Shown one piece after another: positions 8,162 through 15,466 of a stretch of 19,554 nucleotides of DNA. Under the pieces are notes generated by a model. It was given only the letters and a program-made list of their open reading frames with translations. It searched no databases and was not told the DNA's origin. The number at the start of each line of letters is the position of its first letter. Within the stretch, counting starts at the first letter, position 1. The position numbers and the translations under genes are program-made. Location of the stretch: NCBI GenBank assembly GCA_964468725.1, contig CAYXVU010000104.1:1-19554 (forward strand). The letters run 5' to 3'. The DNA comes from CAYXVU01 sp964468725 (GTDB taxonomy: Bacteria > Acidobacteriota > Blastocatellia > UBA7656).

Positions 8162-9043
8162 CTAGCGACCGGGTTTCGGCTCATAGAGCAGAGGGAAAAA
8201 TTGTCCTTGCATCTTCTCGCCCGCTCGAATCGCTGGCACTCCGGCTAGCGGCGGGTCGTCAGAGGCCGACTGTACGCCATCACGAAAGAGGTTGATGACC
8301 ACCGCACGACGCGGCTTGTCGGTTTTATTCTCATATGAGCCATGCACCATCAAAGGATGATGGAACGAGGCGTCACCGGCTTTCATCTCAATCGCTACCG
8401 GCGCGAAGGCCGTTCGTTGCTCTGCGGTCAACACCGACTCAATGGCTTGCATATCGCCTGCCAACCCGGTGATGGGCAGCAAGTCCCAGCGATGGCTGCC
8501 CGGCACATACTGCACGCAGCCGTTGTCGCGCGTCGAGTCATCCAACCCAATCCAACAGGTCAAATGCGCTATTGGTCGCGTTCGCGTCCAATAGGAATAA
8601 TCTTGATGCCAGGCGACGCCGCCGCCGTGACCGGCAGGCTTGTAAAAGATCTGATCGTGCCAGAACCGCACGCCGCCACCGAGCAACTGCGCGGCAGGCA
8701 TAGTAACGGCAGAGTTCCAGAGCAGGTCGTGAAAGCCTTTCGCAATGCGCCATGCCCCGAGCGCGTGAAATAAGGTCTTCGTCGGGTCTGCCGATTCGTT
8801 GGTGTGAAACTCGTAAAAAAGCGAATTCCCAGCATGCGCCGGATCAAGGAGCTCGATCATTTCTTGACGGAGCATTTCGATCTGCTCATCGGTCAATACG
8901 CGAATGCCGCTCAGGTAGCCGTGTTCCCGGTAGAAAGCGATTTGTTCATCGGACAGAGAGTGCGACGCCAAGGCTTCAGCCTCTGAAGGCAAGGCAAAGA
9001 GGGCGGTCAGTGGATAATGATAGGCAGATAAATCTTCCGTCAT
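8162..9043 (-). CDS. Phytanoyl-CoA dioxygenase (PhyH) family protein
   Basis: This is a 293-aa Fe(II)/2-oxoglutarate-dependent oxygenase of the PhyH family, which hydroxylates unactivated carbons of diverse substrates. The jelly-roll core is complete. The iron ligands are H146-x-D148 (AWHQDYSYW) and H234 (PLMVHGSYENKT). The Arg pair at 245-246 just after (DKPRRAVVINLF) should include the residue that binds the 2-oxoglutarate carboxylate. DNGCVQYVPGSHRW (~173-186) is another family hallmark, and the N-terminal FYREHGYL segment is typical. The substrate cannot be told from sequence, and bacterial members are often not phytanoyl-CoA hydroxylases. The ATG at 9043 is preceded by GAAGG only 1 nt away, a poor spacing, but no better start exists nearby. 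The thiolase gene lies 113 bp upstream on the same strand. Confidence 0.9.
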   Translation of the reverse strand: MTEDLSAYHYPLTALFALPSEAEALASHSLSDEQIAFYREHGYLSGIRVLTDEQIEMLRQEMIELLDPAHAGNSLFYEFHTNESADPTKTLFHALGAWRIAKGFHDLLWNSAVTMPAAQLLGGGVRFWHDQIFYKPAGHGGGVAWHQDYSYWTRTRPIAHLTCWIGLDDSTRDNGCVQYVPGSHRWDLLPITGLAGDMQAIESVLTAEQRTAFAPVAIEMKAGDASFHHPLMVHGSYENKTDKPRRAVVINLFRDGVQSASDDPPLAGVPAIRAGEKMQGQFFPLLYEPKPGR

Positions 9044-9088
9044 GCCTTCGAAGGGTTGCGGCAGGCGGAGAGAAAGGCGGCGCGGGTT

Positions 9089-9107
9089 GGCATCGCCATC
9101 GGATGCC
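9089..9107. repeat. Perfect inverted repeat GGCATC-7 nt-GATGCC between thiolase and PhyH genes
   Basis: A 6-bp perfect stem with a 7-nt loop lies in the 113-bp spacer, about 45-65 bp before the PhyH-family start. It could be an operator or an mRNA hairpin separating the two genes. It has no T-tract. Confidence 0.25.
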
Positions 9108-9156
9108 TATCTCGGCTGCCTCTCTTTGCTCCTTCGCCCATGCTCTGCTTTGCTGA

Positions 9157-10326
9157 TTAATCGAGCCGTTCGATAATCGTGCTGTTAGCCATGCCGCCGC
9201 CTTCGCAGATGGCGATCAGGCCATAGCGGCCTTTGCGGCGTTCCAGTTCATTGAGCAGCGTCGCCATCAGTCGCGCGCCGGTTGCGCCGAGAGGATGGCC
9301 GAGCGCAACCGCGCCGCCGTTGACATTGACCTTATCACTTGGCGCGCCGAGTTCCTTCTGCCATGCCAGCACCACAGGCGCGAAAGCTTCGTTGACTTCA
9401 AACAAGTCAATGTCATCAACCGTCAGCCCGGCGCGTTGCAAGGCTTTTTGCGAAGCCGGAATCGGTCCGGTCAACATAATCACCGGGTCGGTTCCCGCCA
9501 ATGCCATCGAAACGATGCGGGCGCGTGGCTTCAGTTCTAACCGTTTCGCCATCTCCGGCGTCGCAATCAGCACCGCACTTGCGCCATCAGAAATCTGACT
9601 CGAATTGCCCGCTGTGATCGTTGCCAAACCCGGAAAGGCAGGTTGCAGCGCCGCGATCTGTTCATAGTTGGTGTCGGGACGGATGCCTTCATCCTGGCTG
9701 AACCGGGTGCGCTCGCCCTGCTCGTTGGTCACTTCGACGGGGATGATTTCGTTGTTGAAGTATCCGGCTTCGCGGGCAGCGGCAGCACGTTGATGGCTTT
9801 GCAGGCTGAAGCGGTCAAGGTCTTCGCGCGATAGCTCCCATTGATCGACCATCATCTGAGCGCCGACGGCTTGGTTGAACCAGCCTTTCAGTTGATAGCG
9901 TTCGATGACTCCTTTGGTAGCCGGATTGCCGGGGCCATTGGCAACCGTCGCGCCCATCGGCACGCGAGTCATGGATTCAACACCGCAAGCAATGGCCAGA
10001 TCATACGACCCGGCCAGCACGCCTTGCGCGGCGAAGTGAATGGCTTGCAGACTCGACCCGCATTGGCGATCAACCGTGGTTGCTGGAACCGACTCCGGCA
10101 GCCCCGCAGACAACCAGGCATTGCGCGTAATGTTGAACGCCTGTTCACCCGCTTGATCTACGCAACCCCCGATCACGTCATCTACCAGTTCAGGATTGAC
10201 GTGGGCGCGGTCGAGCAAAGCAGCAAGCAGATTGCCGAGCAGATCAACCGGATGGGTGTCTCTCAAGGATTTCCCTTTGCGCCCCAGTGGCGTGCGGACA
10301 GCATCGAGGATGACAGCTTCTCTCAT
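9157..10326 (-). CDS. Thiolase (acetyl-CoA C-acyltransferase; FadA-like)
   Basis: This is a 389-aa thiolase, the standard length. It cleaves 3-ketoacyl-CoA with CoA in beta-oxidation, or condenses two acetyl-CoA units if biosynthetic. All catalytic elements are present: nucleophilic C89 in VDRQCGSSLQA, NEAFAP at 312-317, H344 in GGAVALGHPLGATGARL, and C374 in CEGGGMAN. The AEGITTxN-type region reads FSQDEGIRPDTN with GLATITAGNSSQISDGAS. The DRQCGSS motif and the GWFNQAVGAQMMVDQW stretch resemble the FadA6-like degradative/steroid thiolases more than the classical PhaA biosynthetic enzymes; that assignment is an impression. The ATG has AAGGAG 7 nt upstream, an excellent ribosome binding site. 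No acyl-CoA dehydrogenase or enoyl-CoA hydratase lies nearby. Confidence 0.93.
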   Translation of the reverse strand: MREAVILDAVRTPLGRKGKSLRDTHPVDLLGNLLAALLDRAHVNPELVDDVIGGCVDQAGEQAFNITRNAWLSAGLPESVPATTVDRQCGSSLQAIHFAAQGVLAGSYDLAIACGVESMTRVPMGATVANGPGNPATKGVIERYQLKGWFNQAVGAQMMVDQWELSREDLDRFSLQSHQRAAAAREAGYFNNEIIPVEVTNEQGERTRFSQDEGIRPDTNYEQIAALQPAFPGLATITAGNSSQISDGASAVLIATPEMAKRLELKPRARIVSMALAGTDPVIMLTGPIPASQKALQRAGLTVDDIDLFEVNEAFAPVVLAWQKELGAPSDKVNVNGGAVALGHPLGATGARLMATLLNELERRKGRYGLIAICEGGGMANSTIIERLD

Positions 10327-10372
10327 GGTTTCGCTCCTTTTTAGTAAGTGATTTCAAAAGATTGCCAGGTAA

Positions 10373-10401
10373 TTTATAACCCTCCGATGAATGAATTGCC
10401 A
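10373..10401 (-). promoter_or_regulatory. Candidate sigma70-type promoter for the thiolase gene
   Basis: On the minus strand TGGCAA (10401-10396) is followed by a 17-bp spacer and TATAAA (10378-10373). The -10 matches consensus at 5 of 6 positions and the -35 at only 3 of 6. The implied start site near 10366 gives a ~40-nt leader that contains the strong AAGGAG. Confidence 0.35.
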
Positions 10402-10449
10402 TTCAGAATCGCACCCGATTGCGACAACAAGATAGGCCGACATCGCAAC

Positions 10450-10519
10450 AGGCGGGCAGCAACAAAATGATTGAGGCGCGGATTACAAAAATGGGTAGGC
10501 GCGAGTTACAGAAATTGTG
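10450..10519. repeat. Three degenerate tandem copies of a ~23-bp unit
   Basis: Units start at 10450, 10474 and 10497, each beginning AGGCG(C/G)G and ending in an A-rich ACAAAAT-like stretch. The last two match at about 17 of 21 positions (AGGCGCGGATTACAAAAAT and AGGCGCGAGTTACAGAAAT). The first is more diverged and needs a one-base gap. The copies lie 70-150 bp upstream of the thiolase start. They may be binding sites for a regulator spaced two helical turns apart, or a decaying repeat. Confidence 0.4.
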
Positions 10520-10589
10520 AGAAGCGCCGAACAACTCGTGTTCAGCAATCGTACACCCTCTCTCTTTTCAACAGTTAGCAACAGAGATT

Positions 10590-10614
10590 TTCGGATTGCC
10601 GCTTGGCATCCGAA
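10590..10614 (-). terminator. Candidate terminator hairpin downstream of the lytic transglycosylase gene
   Basis: TTCGGATTGCC (10590-10600) and GGCATCCGAA (10605-10614) pair over 10 bp with a single-base bulge around a GCTT loop. This is the strongest hairpin I found in the window. It lies about 150 bp past the stop of the minus-strand transglycosylase gene. In that direction it is followed by AAATCTCTGTT, so there is no true U-tract. Termination, or stabilisation of an mRNA 3' end, is plausible but unproven. Confidence 0.4.
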
Positions 10615-10760
10615 TTGCCAATCCTATTAGCGAGCTTCGATAACAAAGGGTCGAAACGATCAGGGCAACGGGGGCTGCGCTGATGGTGACGACCCTCGTA
10701 TCTTTTTGGCCGCCCTTAAAAGACAACCTCCACAAACCGCCATGTTTTTTGACAAGCCGA

Positions 10761-12044
10761 TTACTTCCCTTTGCTCTTTTCTGTCGTAAAGTAGTCCTCA
10801 ATCCAGTGATATTGGCGCACATATTTGCTCGTCTCAGCGCGAAAGATCGGCTGCGTGTAATACTTGGTCACGTAAACCGTCTTGGTCTGCGTCCGCACGC
10901 CTTTACGCGTCCGTACTTTGGTTCGCACTTTCACAGGCACTTGTCGAGCGACGGTTTTGGTCGGACGGGAGTTGGCTTCCGGCTCCTCCATCCAACCCAC
11001 TTCGTTATCACGCAAGAGAGTCAACACCCGTCCGACACCGCCATTGTAGGCGGCTGCCAAGTACGGCCCGATGCGTTCTTTGGGAATGTCGTTGACCGTG
11101 CGAATGGATTGCCAATCGGCATCGCAGAGCAGTACTTGCGCCATCACCGCGTTAATCGGGTCGGCCATCCCTAATGCAAAATTGCCCATCAATCCGGCGG
11201 ACGGATATTTTCTGAGCAGCATGGCGTAGGTCGAAGCAATCATCTGCACCAAGCCACGCGCTCCGGCAGGGCTAATCGAATAGGCATAAGCCTTCTCTTC
11301 GTTGGTGCCGATGGTGGTGAGCACCTGTTCGACCAATACGCGCGTATGGCCTGCGGATTTGAATTCGCCCGGGTCAATGTGCTCATTCATCAGCAACACG
11401 GTCAGCACATCTTTCGGAATGATTTCGACGAGGGGTTGGCCGGGAAAAGCGTGGGAGTAAATTTTTCGCTCTTTGAGCCGCTTATAAGCCTTATCAATAA
11501 ACTCGTCTTGGATTTTGATGCCGCGCTCGATCACTTCAGGCGTTTTGATCTCCGGCGAATAGGGAACGTAGACCGCTTGAATGACTGGCTCGCCCGTGCC
11601 GAAGCGATTGTTCTCATTCAGGACGGGATACTTCACCGCAACGACCTTTCCTCCGGCGGGCGCAAGACAGGAGATATCGGAGTTGAAGCCGTTATCTTTT
11701 CTGACCGAAAGGATGAAGCCGGGCGTCAGAACCTCCAGCCCCTTGTCGCGTTTGATGCCGCGCGCGACACGAATCTTGCCGTCGGCATCAAGGATGGCGA
11801 GCGCCATTTCGCGTCCGGTCACGCCGATGATCGGCACGGTCGTATACTTCCGGCGTCCGACCTTGACGCGGCGCGTGCCGACTTGCTCTTTGATGACTTG
11901 GACGGTCTCTTCTTTGAGCATCTCGCGGGCCTCTTTGATGGCGCGCAAGATGTTGGTCTTCGATTCCGGTCGGGCTTCGATTAGATTGGGCACAACTAAC
12001 AAAGCCACAGCGATCACTAACAGATGCGTCAATGTTCTTCTCAC
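10761..12044 (-). CDS. Secreted lytic transglycosylase-like protein (SLT domain) with unrecognised N-terminal region
   Basis: This is a 427-aa protein starting at GTG; the Shine-Dalgarno AGAGG lies 7 nt upstream. Residues 1-24 form a signal peptide (MRRTLTHLLVIAVALLVV, then a cut near EARPES), so it should act in the periplasm. Residues ~240-345 match the SLT goose-lysozyme-like fold: a Glu pair at 249-250 where the catalytic acid is expected, SISPAGARGLVQM (256-268) and AAYNGGVGRVL (331-341). Such enzymes cleave the MurNAc-GlcNAc bond and form 1,6-anhydroMurNAc. Residues ~28-240 are a region I do not recognise. Residues 367-396 are strongly basic (PVKVRTKVRTRKG) and might bind an anionic wall polymer. 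The family assignment is good; activity is inferred. It diverges from the membrane protein gene at 12159. Confidence 0.82.
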   Translation of the reverse strand: MRRTLTHLLVIAVALLVVPNLIEARPESKTNILRAIKEAREMLKEETVQVIKEQVGTRRVKVGRRKYTTVPIIGVTGREMALAILDADGKIRVARGIKRDKGLEVLTPGFILSVRKDNGFNSDISCLAPAGGKVVAVKYPVLNENNRFGTGEPVIQAVYVPYSPEIKTPEVIERGIKIQDEFIDKAYKRLKERKIYSHAFPGQPLVEIIPKDVLTVLLMNEHIDPGEFKSAGHTRVLVEQVLTTIGTNEEKAYAYSISPAGARGLVQMIASTYAMLLRKYPSAGLMGNFALGMADPINAVMAQVLLCDADWQSIRTVNDIPKERIGPYLAAAYNGGVGRVLTLLRDNEVGWMEEPEANSRPTKTVARQVPVKVRTKVRTRKGVRTQTKTVYVTKYYTQPIFRAETSKYVRQYHWIEDYFTTEKSKGK

Positions 12045-12079
12045 AACCTTACCTCTGCTGGATTTGGAATAGTGATTTG

Positions 12080-12108
12080 ATACTAAAGCCTGAAGCTGCG
12101 ATGCTCAA
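12080..12108 (-). promoter_or_regulatory. Candidate sigma70-type promoter for the lytic transglycosylase gene
   Basis: On the minus strand TTGAGC (12108-12103), a 17-bp spacer and TAGTAT (12085-12080) match consensus at 4 of 6 positions each. The implied start near 12073 leaves a ~29-nt leader containing the AGAGG ribosome binding site. Confidence 0.45.
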
Positions 12109-12120
12109 CAGTTTTCTGAA

Positions 12121-12149
12121 TTGAATGAAAATTACAACATTGTCATAAT
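12121..12149 (+). promoter_or_regulatory. Candidate promoter for the membrane protein gene, implying a leaderless mRNA
   Basis: TTGAAT (12121-12126), a 17-bp spacer and CATAAT (12144-12149) match consensus at 4 of 6 and 5 of 6 positions. The expected start site is near 12156, only about 3 nt before the ATG at 12159, and there is no Shine-Dalgarno. The -35 lies 12 bp from the divergent -35 of the transglycosylase gene. An inverted repeat TTTTC/GAAAA (12112-12131) straddles it and could be an operator. Confidence 0.45.
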
Positions 12150-12158
12150 CACGCAGTC

Positions 12159-12848
12159 ATGTGGCAGGTATTCAAAGATGCGGGCAAGGTGCTCGTCTTT
12201 CGCATCGCCCAAGACAAATTGGCAGCCTTTCATTATGGACATCTACTCTTCGGGCTGGTCTGCACGTGGCTGGTGGGCGTGGGGCGGTATTGGGATAATC
12301 CGCGCGCCGGACTGTTACAACATCTCGGCATCGGTTCGGTCGTCTATATATTTGTTCTGTCTGTTGTGATGTGGCTGGTGAATCTGCCTTTCAAATCAAG
12401 CGGCTGGCGCTATCGCCACGTTTTGACCTTCATCGCGCTGACCTCGCCGCCAGCCGCCTTGTACGCCATACCGGTCGAACGCTATTTTCGCTTTGAGACG
12501 GCAATCACCCTGAACGGTTGGTTTTTAGTGATCGTTGCCATTTGGCGTGTAGCACTATGGCTGTTCTATCTGCAACGGCAGGGGCAGTTGAGCGGGGGCA
12601 CTGCAACAGTAACAACCTTACTCCCTCTCACTGCCATCGTTACTCTGCTGACGGCTTTGAATCTAGAGCACGTCGTCTTTCAAGTCATGGCAGGGCTGGG
12701 CGAAGACCGCCCAAGCGTCAATGATGGTGCATACACAGTATTGGTCATTCTCAGCATTCTTTCGATCTACAGTTTCATTCCGATCTGTATTGCTTATGCT
12801 GTATTGGCCGGTCGCCGATTGATGGCCAAAAAGAAGAACAAGAAGTGA
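12159..12848 (+). CDS. Uncharacterised multi-pass membrane protein
   Basis: This is a 229-aa hydrophobic protein with about six predicted membrane segments, near residues 25-41, 56-76, 87-105, 117-138, 150-168 and 190-217. The tail is lysine-rich (MAKKKNKK) and should sit in the cytoplasm. The motifs GRYWDNPRA (42-50), LQHLGIGS (53-60) and TSPPAALYAIPVERYF (95-110) look conserved-type rather than random, and I have the impression of an uncharacterised family sharing them. There are no catalytic or metal-binding motifs that I can name, so no function is assigned. The loop after the fifth segment (NLEHVVFQVMAGLGEDRPSVNDG) is polar and probably outside the bilayer. Its stop is 1 bp from the stop of the convergent kinase gene. 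Confidence 0.75.
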   Translation: MWQVFKDAGKVLVFRIAQDKLAAFHYGHLLFGLVCTWLVGVGRYWDNPRAGLLQHLGIGSVVYIFVLSVVMWLVNLPFKSSGWRYRHVLTFIALTSPPAALYAIPVERYFRFETAITLNGWFLVIVAIWRVALWLFYLQRQGQLSGGTATVTTLLPLTAIVTLLTALNLEHVVFQVMAGLGEDRPSVNDGAYTVLVILSILSIYSFIPICIAYAVLAGRRLMAKKKNKK

Positions 12849-12849
12849 G

Positions 12850-15318
12850 TCAATTTGCTGCCGCGAGGCTTTCCCATTTGGGTTTGAGAGCTTCTATGGT
12901 CGCGCGGATGCGCGGTTCGTCGCGCAGGATTTTCCACATCGGGTTGGCGATAAACCAGGGATAGTTTTCATTGCCCATGGCAATGGCGCGCTGCAACCAT
13001 CGCAATGCTTGATCGGCATTGCCATCCAGAGCATAAAGCGAAGCCAAGCGATACGCGCCATCTTGATCGCCTTCGCCGGTCGCAATCACGCTGTCATCTA
13101 TCAAAGCAAATGCGCGTTCGCGTTCGCCGCGCGCCAAATAGCAATAGGCCAAAAAGATTTTGTAAGAGTGCAGATCGGGATTCTTCTCTAACACACTCTC
13201 CAGCCTTTCAGTCGCCTTTTCCACCTCGCCGCGATAGAAATCAATCACCCCGCTGTAGGCTCGCAGCAGCGGGTGATGCGGTTCGAACATCAAGCCCTTC
13301 TTGATCTCAGCGGCGGCTTTGTCATATTCGGTACGATAAATGAAGTTGCGGGCACGGTTGTAGCTGGCCACAACGATGTCTGTCGGGCTGAGTTTCAAAA
13401 ACGTCTCCCAAGCATCGAGAGCTTTTTCATACTGCCCCGATAAGCGATAAACGTAGGCAGCCGTCGAATAGACGGAGGGCTCGTTGGGCGCACGTTGTCG
13501 CAGTCTGCGAGTCTCTAATCGCGCCACTTCTGAGCTGCCTTCCAACAGGTAGATGTAGATCATCCGCACGCGCGGTTCGATGAGTTTGGCATCGAGGTCA
13601 AGAGCTTTGTCAAACGCATCGCGGGCTTTCTGATAATTCTCCACCCCGCCCATGCCTTTGAGCGCGATGTTCAAGTAGGCCAGTCCCAATCCGCTGTGCG
13701 CCAGCGCAAAGTTCGGATCAATTTCGACGGCTTTGCTAAAGAGGTCAATCGCTTCGTTGAGGTCATGGGGATTGAGCGTCTGTGAGATGAATTTATAGAG
13801 CGCGGTTCGGCCTTTCAAATACTGCTCATAACTTTCGGCGCTTGCGGTGGGCGCTTTCACCAATCGCGCTTGCTCTTTCGAACTGATCTTGACGCGCAAG
13901 CCTTCGACGATCTTCTTTGAAATCGTATCCTGCACGGTGATGATATCTTTGGCATCTACATCAATCTTTTCGCTCCACAGCATCTCGCCCGATTTCACAT
14001 CAACCAATTGCGGCGTGACTCGGAACCGATCTCCCGCCTTGATGTAGCCGCCGATCAAGACCGATTCGACTTGTAGCTCCGTGCCGACAGCGCGCGGATC
14101 AATATCTTTGTTCTGATACTGCACGATGTAGGAGGAAGGCCGCACGACCAGATCGCGCAGTTGAGCCAGTTCTGTAATGATGCAGTCGGCGAGGCTGAAA
14201 CTGTAGAAATCGTTCTCGGCATTCCCCGATAGATTTTTGAACGGCAAGATGGCAATCGCCTTTTTATCTTTCGACTGCCACATTGAGGGAGTCAAATCCG
14301 GCGTCACGGACTGCGAATCGCTCGGCTCCTCTTTCGAAGGCGGCGTGGGCGGCGTGTCGTGAGCTGGTTGATTGCCTTGAAAGGTGCGCTGCACGAAATC
14401 CGACATGCGACCGAGTAAGCCTTTGCCCTTTTGCTGTCGAGCGGCTTGCAACGAGGCGGCGCGGTCGGTCGGGACACTTCCCTTTTCGGCGTAGTGGCTG
14501 CGAACCAATTCGCGCACATCCGTCAGCAGCGAATCCGTAGACTGATAGCGCGCGCTGCGATCTTTAGCGAGCGCCTTCAAGATGATCTGCTGCAACCGTT
14601 GTGGCACCGACTGTGGAAACGGGGCAGGCGGTTCGTGAATCACCGAGTGCATCATATCCACAGAGGTTTTGCCTTTGAACGGCAGATGGCCGGTGGCCAT
14701 CTCATAGATCACAACGCCAAGCGAAAAGATATCGGAGCGCGCATCTGCGGCTTCGCCTCTGGCTTGCTCCGGCGACATATAACTGGCCGTGCCGAACGGC
14801 GTGCCGAGTTGCGTCAATTCGCCGCCTGCGGCCTCCGCGCCGCTCGATTTGATCAGTTTGGCCAAACCAAAATCGAGCACTTTCAGTTGATTGCGCTCGT
14901 TGACCATAACGTTAGACGATTTGATGTCGCGGTGCAGGATGTTGCGGCGATGCGCTTCGGCGAAAGCGTCTGCCAGTTGCAGCGCATAATCAAGCACTTG
15001 ATCAAGCGGCAGCGGGCGACCGTTGATGACCTTTTTGAGTGTACGGCCTTCGACATATTGCATCACGAAGAAGAGTTGGTCATCCACCTCATTGACTTCG
15101 TACACCATGCAGATGTTGGGATGATCGATGGCGGAGGCAGCGCGAGCTTCGCGCAGAAAGCGCGTGCGCGCTTTTTCATCACTGAGTAAATCGGTGGCCA
15201 ATGCTTTGACAGCGACGATGCGGTCGAGCTTCGTATCTTCGGCCTTATAGACGACACCCATCCCGCCTTTGCCGATCTCTTTTTGTATGCGGTAGTGGAG
15301 AACCGTCTTTCCGACCAT
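12850..15318 (-). CDS. Cytoplasmic Ser/Thr protein kinase with TolB/FlgO-like domain and TPR repeats
   Basis: This is an 822-aa protein in three parts. Residues 9-270 are a Hanks-type kinase with all key residues: glycine loop GKGGMGVVY (16-24), Lys38 in VAVKAL, Glu57, HRDIKSSN (129-136), DFG (149-151) and the activation-loop end SYMSPEQARG. A Pro/Ser-rich linker (~315-345) follows. Residues ~352-480 (AIAILPFKNLSGNAENDF, LIGGYIKAGDRFRVTPQLVD, GEMLWSEKID) match the TolB-N/FlgO-like domain found in adenylate-cyclase and kinase fusions. Residues ~495-815 contain about seven TPR-like helix pairs. No transmembrane segment or PASTA domain is present, so it should be soluble. Targets are unknown; TPRs suggest protein partners. 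This layout is common in Acidobacteria. It diverges from uvrA. Confidence 0.92.
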   Translation of the reverse strand: MVGKTVLHYRIQKEIGKGGMGVVYKAEDTKLDRIVAVKALATDLLSDEKARTRFLREARAASAIDHPNICMVYEVNEVDDQLFFVMQYVEGRTLKKVINGRPLPLDQVLDYALQLADAFAEAHRRNILHRDIKSSNVMVNERNQLKVLDFGLAKLIKSSGAEAAGGELTQLGTPFGTASYMSPEQARGEAADARSDIFSLGVVIYEMATGHLPFKGKTSVDMMHSVIHEPPAPFPQSVPQRLQQIILKALAKDRSARYQSTDSLLTDVRELVRSHYAEKGSVPTDRAASLQAARQQKGKGLLGRMSDFVQRTFQGNQPAHDTPPTPPSKEEPSDSQSVTPDLTPSMWQSKDKKAIAILPFKNLSGNAENDFYSFSLADCIITELAQLRDLVVRPSSYIVQYQNKDIDPRAVGTELQVESVLIGGYIKAGDRFRVTPQLVDVKSGEMLWSEKIDVDAKDIITVQDTISKKIVEGLRVKISSKEQARLVKAPTASAESYEQYLKGRTALYKFISQTLNPHDLNEAIDLFSKAVEIDPNFALAHSGLGLAYLNIALKGMGGVENYQKARDAFDKALDLDAKLIEPRVRMIYIYLLEGSSEVARLETRRLRQRAPNEPSVYSTAAYVYRLSGQYEKALDAWETFLKLSPTDIVVASYNRARNFIYRTEYDKAAAEIKKGLMFEPHHPLLRAYSGVIDFYRGEVEKATERLESVLEKNPDLHSYKIFLAYCYLARGERERAFALIDDSVIATGEGDQDGAYRLASLYALDGNADQALRWLQRAIAMGNENYPWFIANPMWKILRDEPRIRATIEALKPKWESLAAAN

Positions 15319-15404
15319 GGACTTGACCCGTGTCTACCCTCAAACGACTGTCCGTAATGCAATCTGACGCCTTGTGCTGAATGCGGTCTTCGATTGGTGA
15401 ATTG

Positions 15405-15432
15405 ATTATACACTGGGGTGGGGGGCTGGCAA
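15405..15432 (-). promoter_or_regulatory. Candidate sigma70-type promoter for the kinase gene (perfect -10)
   Basis: On the minus strand TTGCCA (15432-15427), a 16-bp spacer rich in C, and TATAAT (15410-15405) are present. The -10 is a perfect consensus match and the -35 matches at 4 of 6. The implied start near 15398 gives an ~80-nt leader to the ATG at 15318. Confidence 0.55.
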
Positions 15433-15466
15433 ACGCCAAAGCTCGTAACCAGACCGACACACGGGT

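Larger units (their letters stand above)
10327..10760. other. 434-bp gene-free region between the lytic transglycosylase and thiolase genes
   Basis: No supported gene lies here. The longest open frames overlap the transglycosylase 3' end and show no recognisable protein features. From right to left the region holds a strong hairpin (10590-10614), degenerate ~23-bp tandem repeats (10450-10519) and the thiolase promoter candidate (10373-10401). The rest shows nothing I can interpret. Confidence 0.6.

Noticed and set aside
10568..10822. An 84-codon minus-strand open frame starting inside the transglycosylase 3' end
   Set aside because: It overlaps the real gene in another frame, has no ribosome binding site or recognisable motifs, and runs through the strong hairpin.
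14431..15189. A long plus-strand open frame (252 codons) opposite the kinase gene
   Set aside because: It is antisense to the conserved kinase domain. Its His/Arg-rich composition is what a shadow of GC-rich coding sequence gives.
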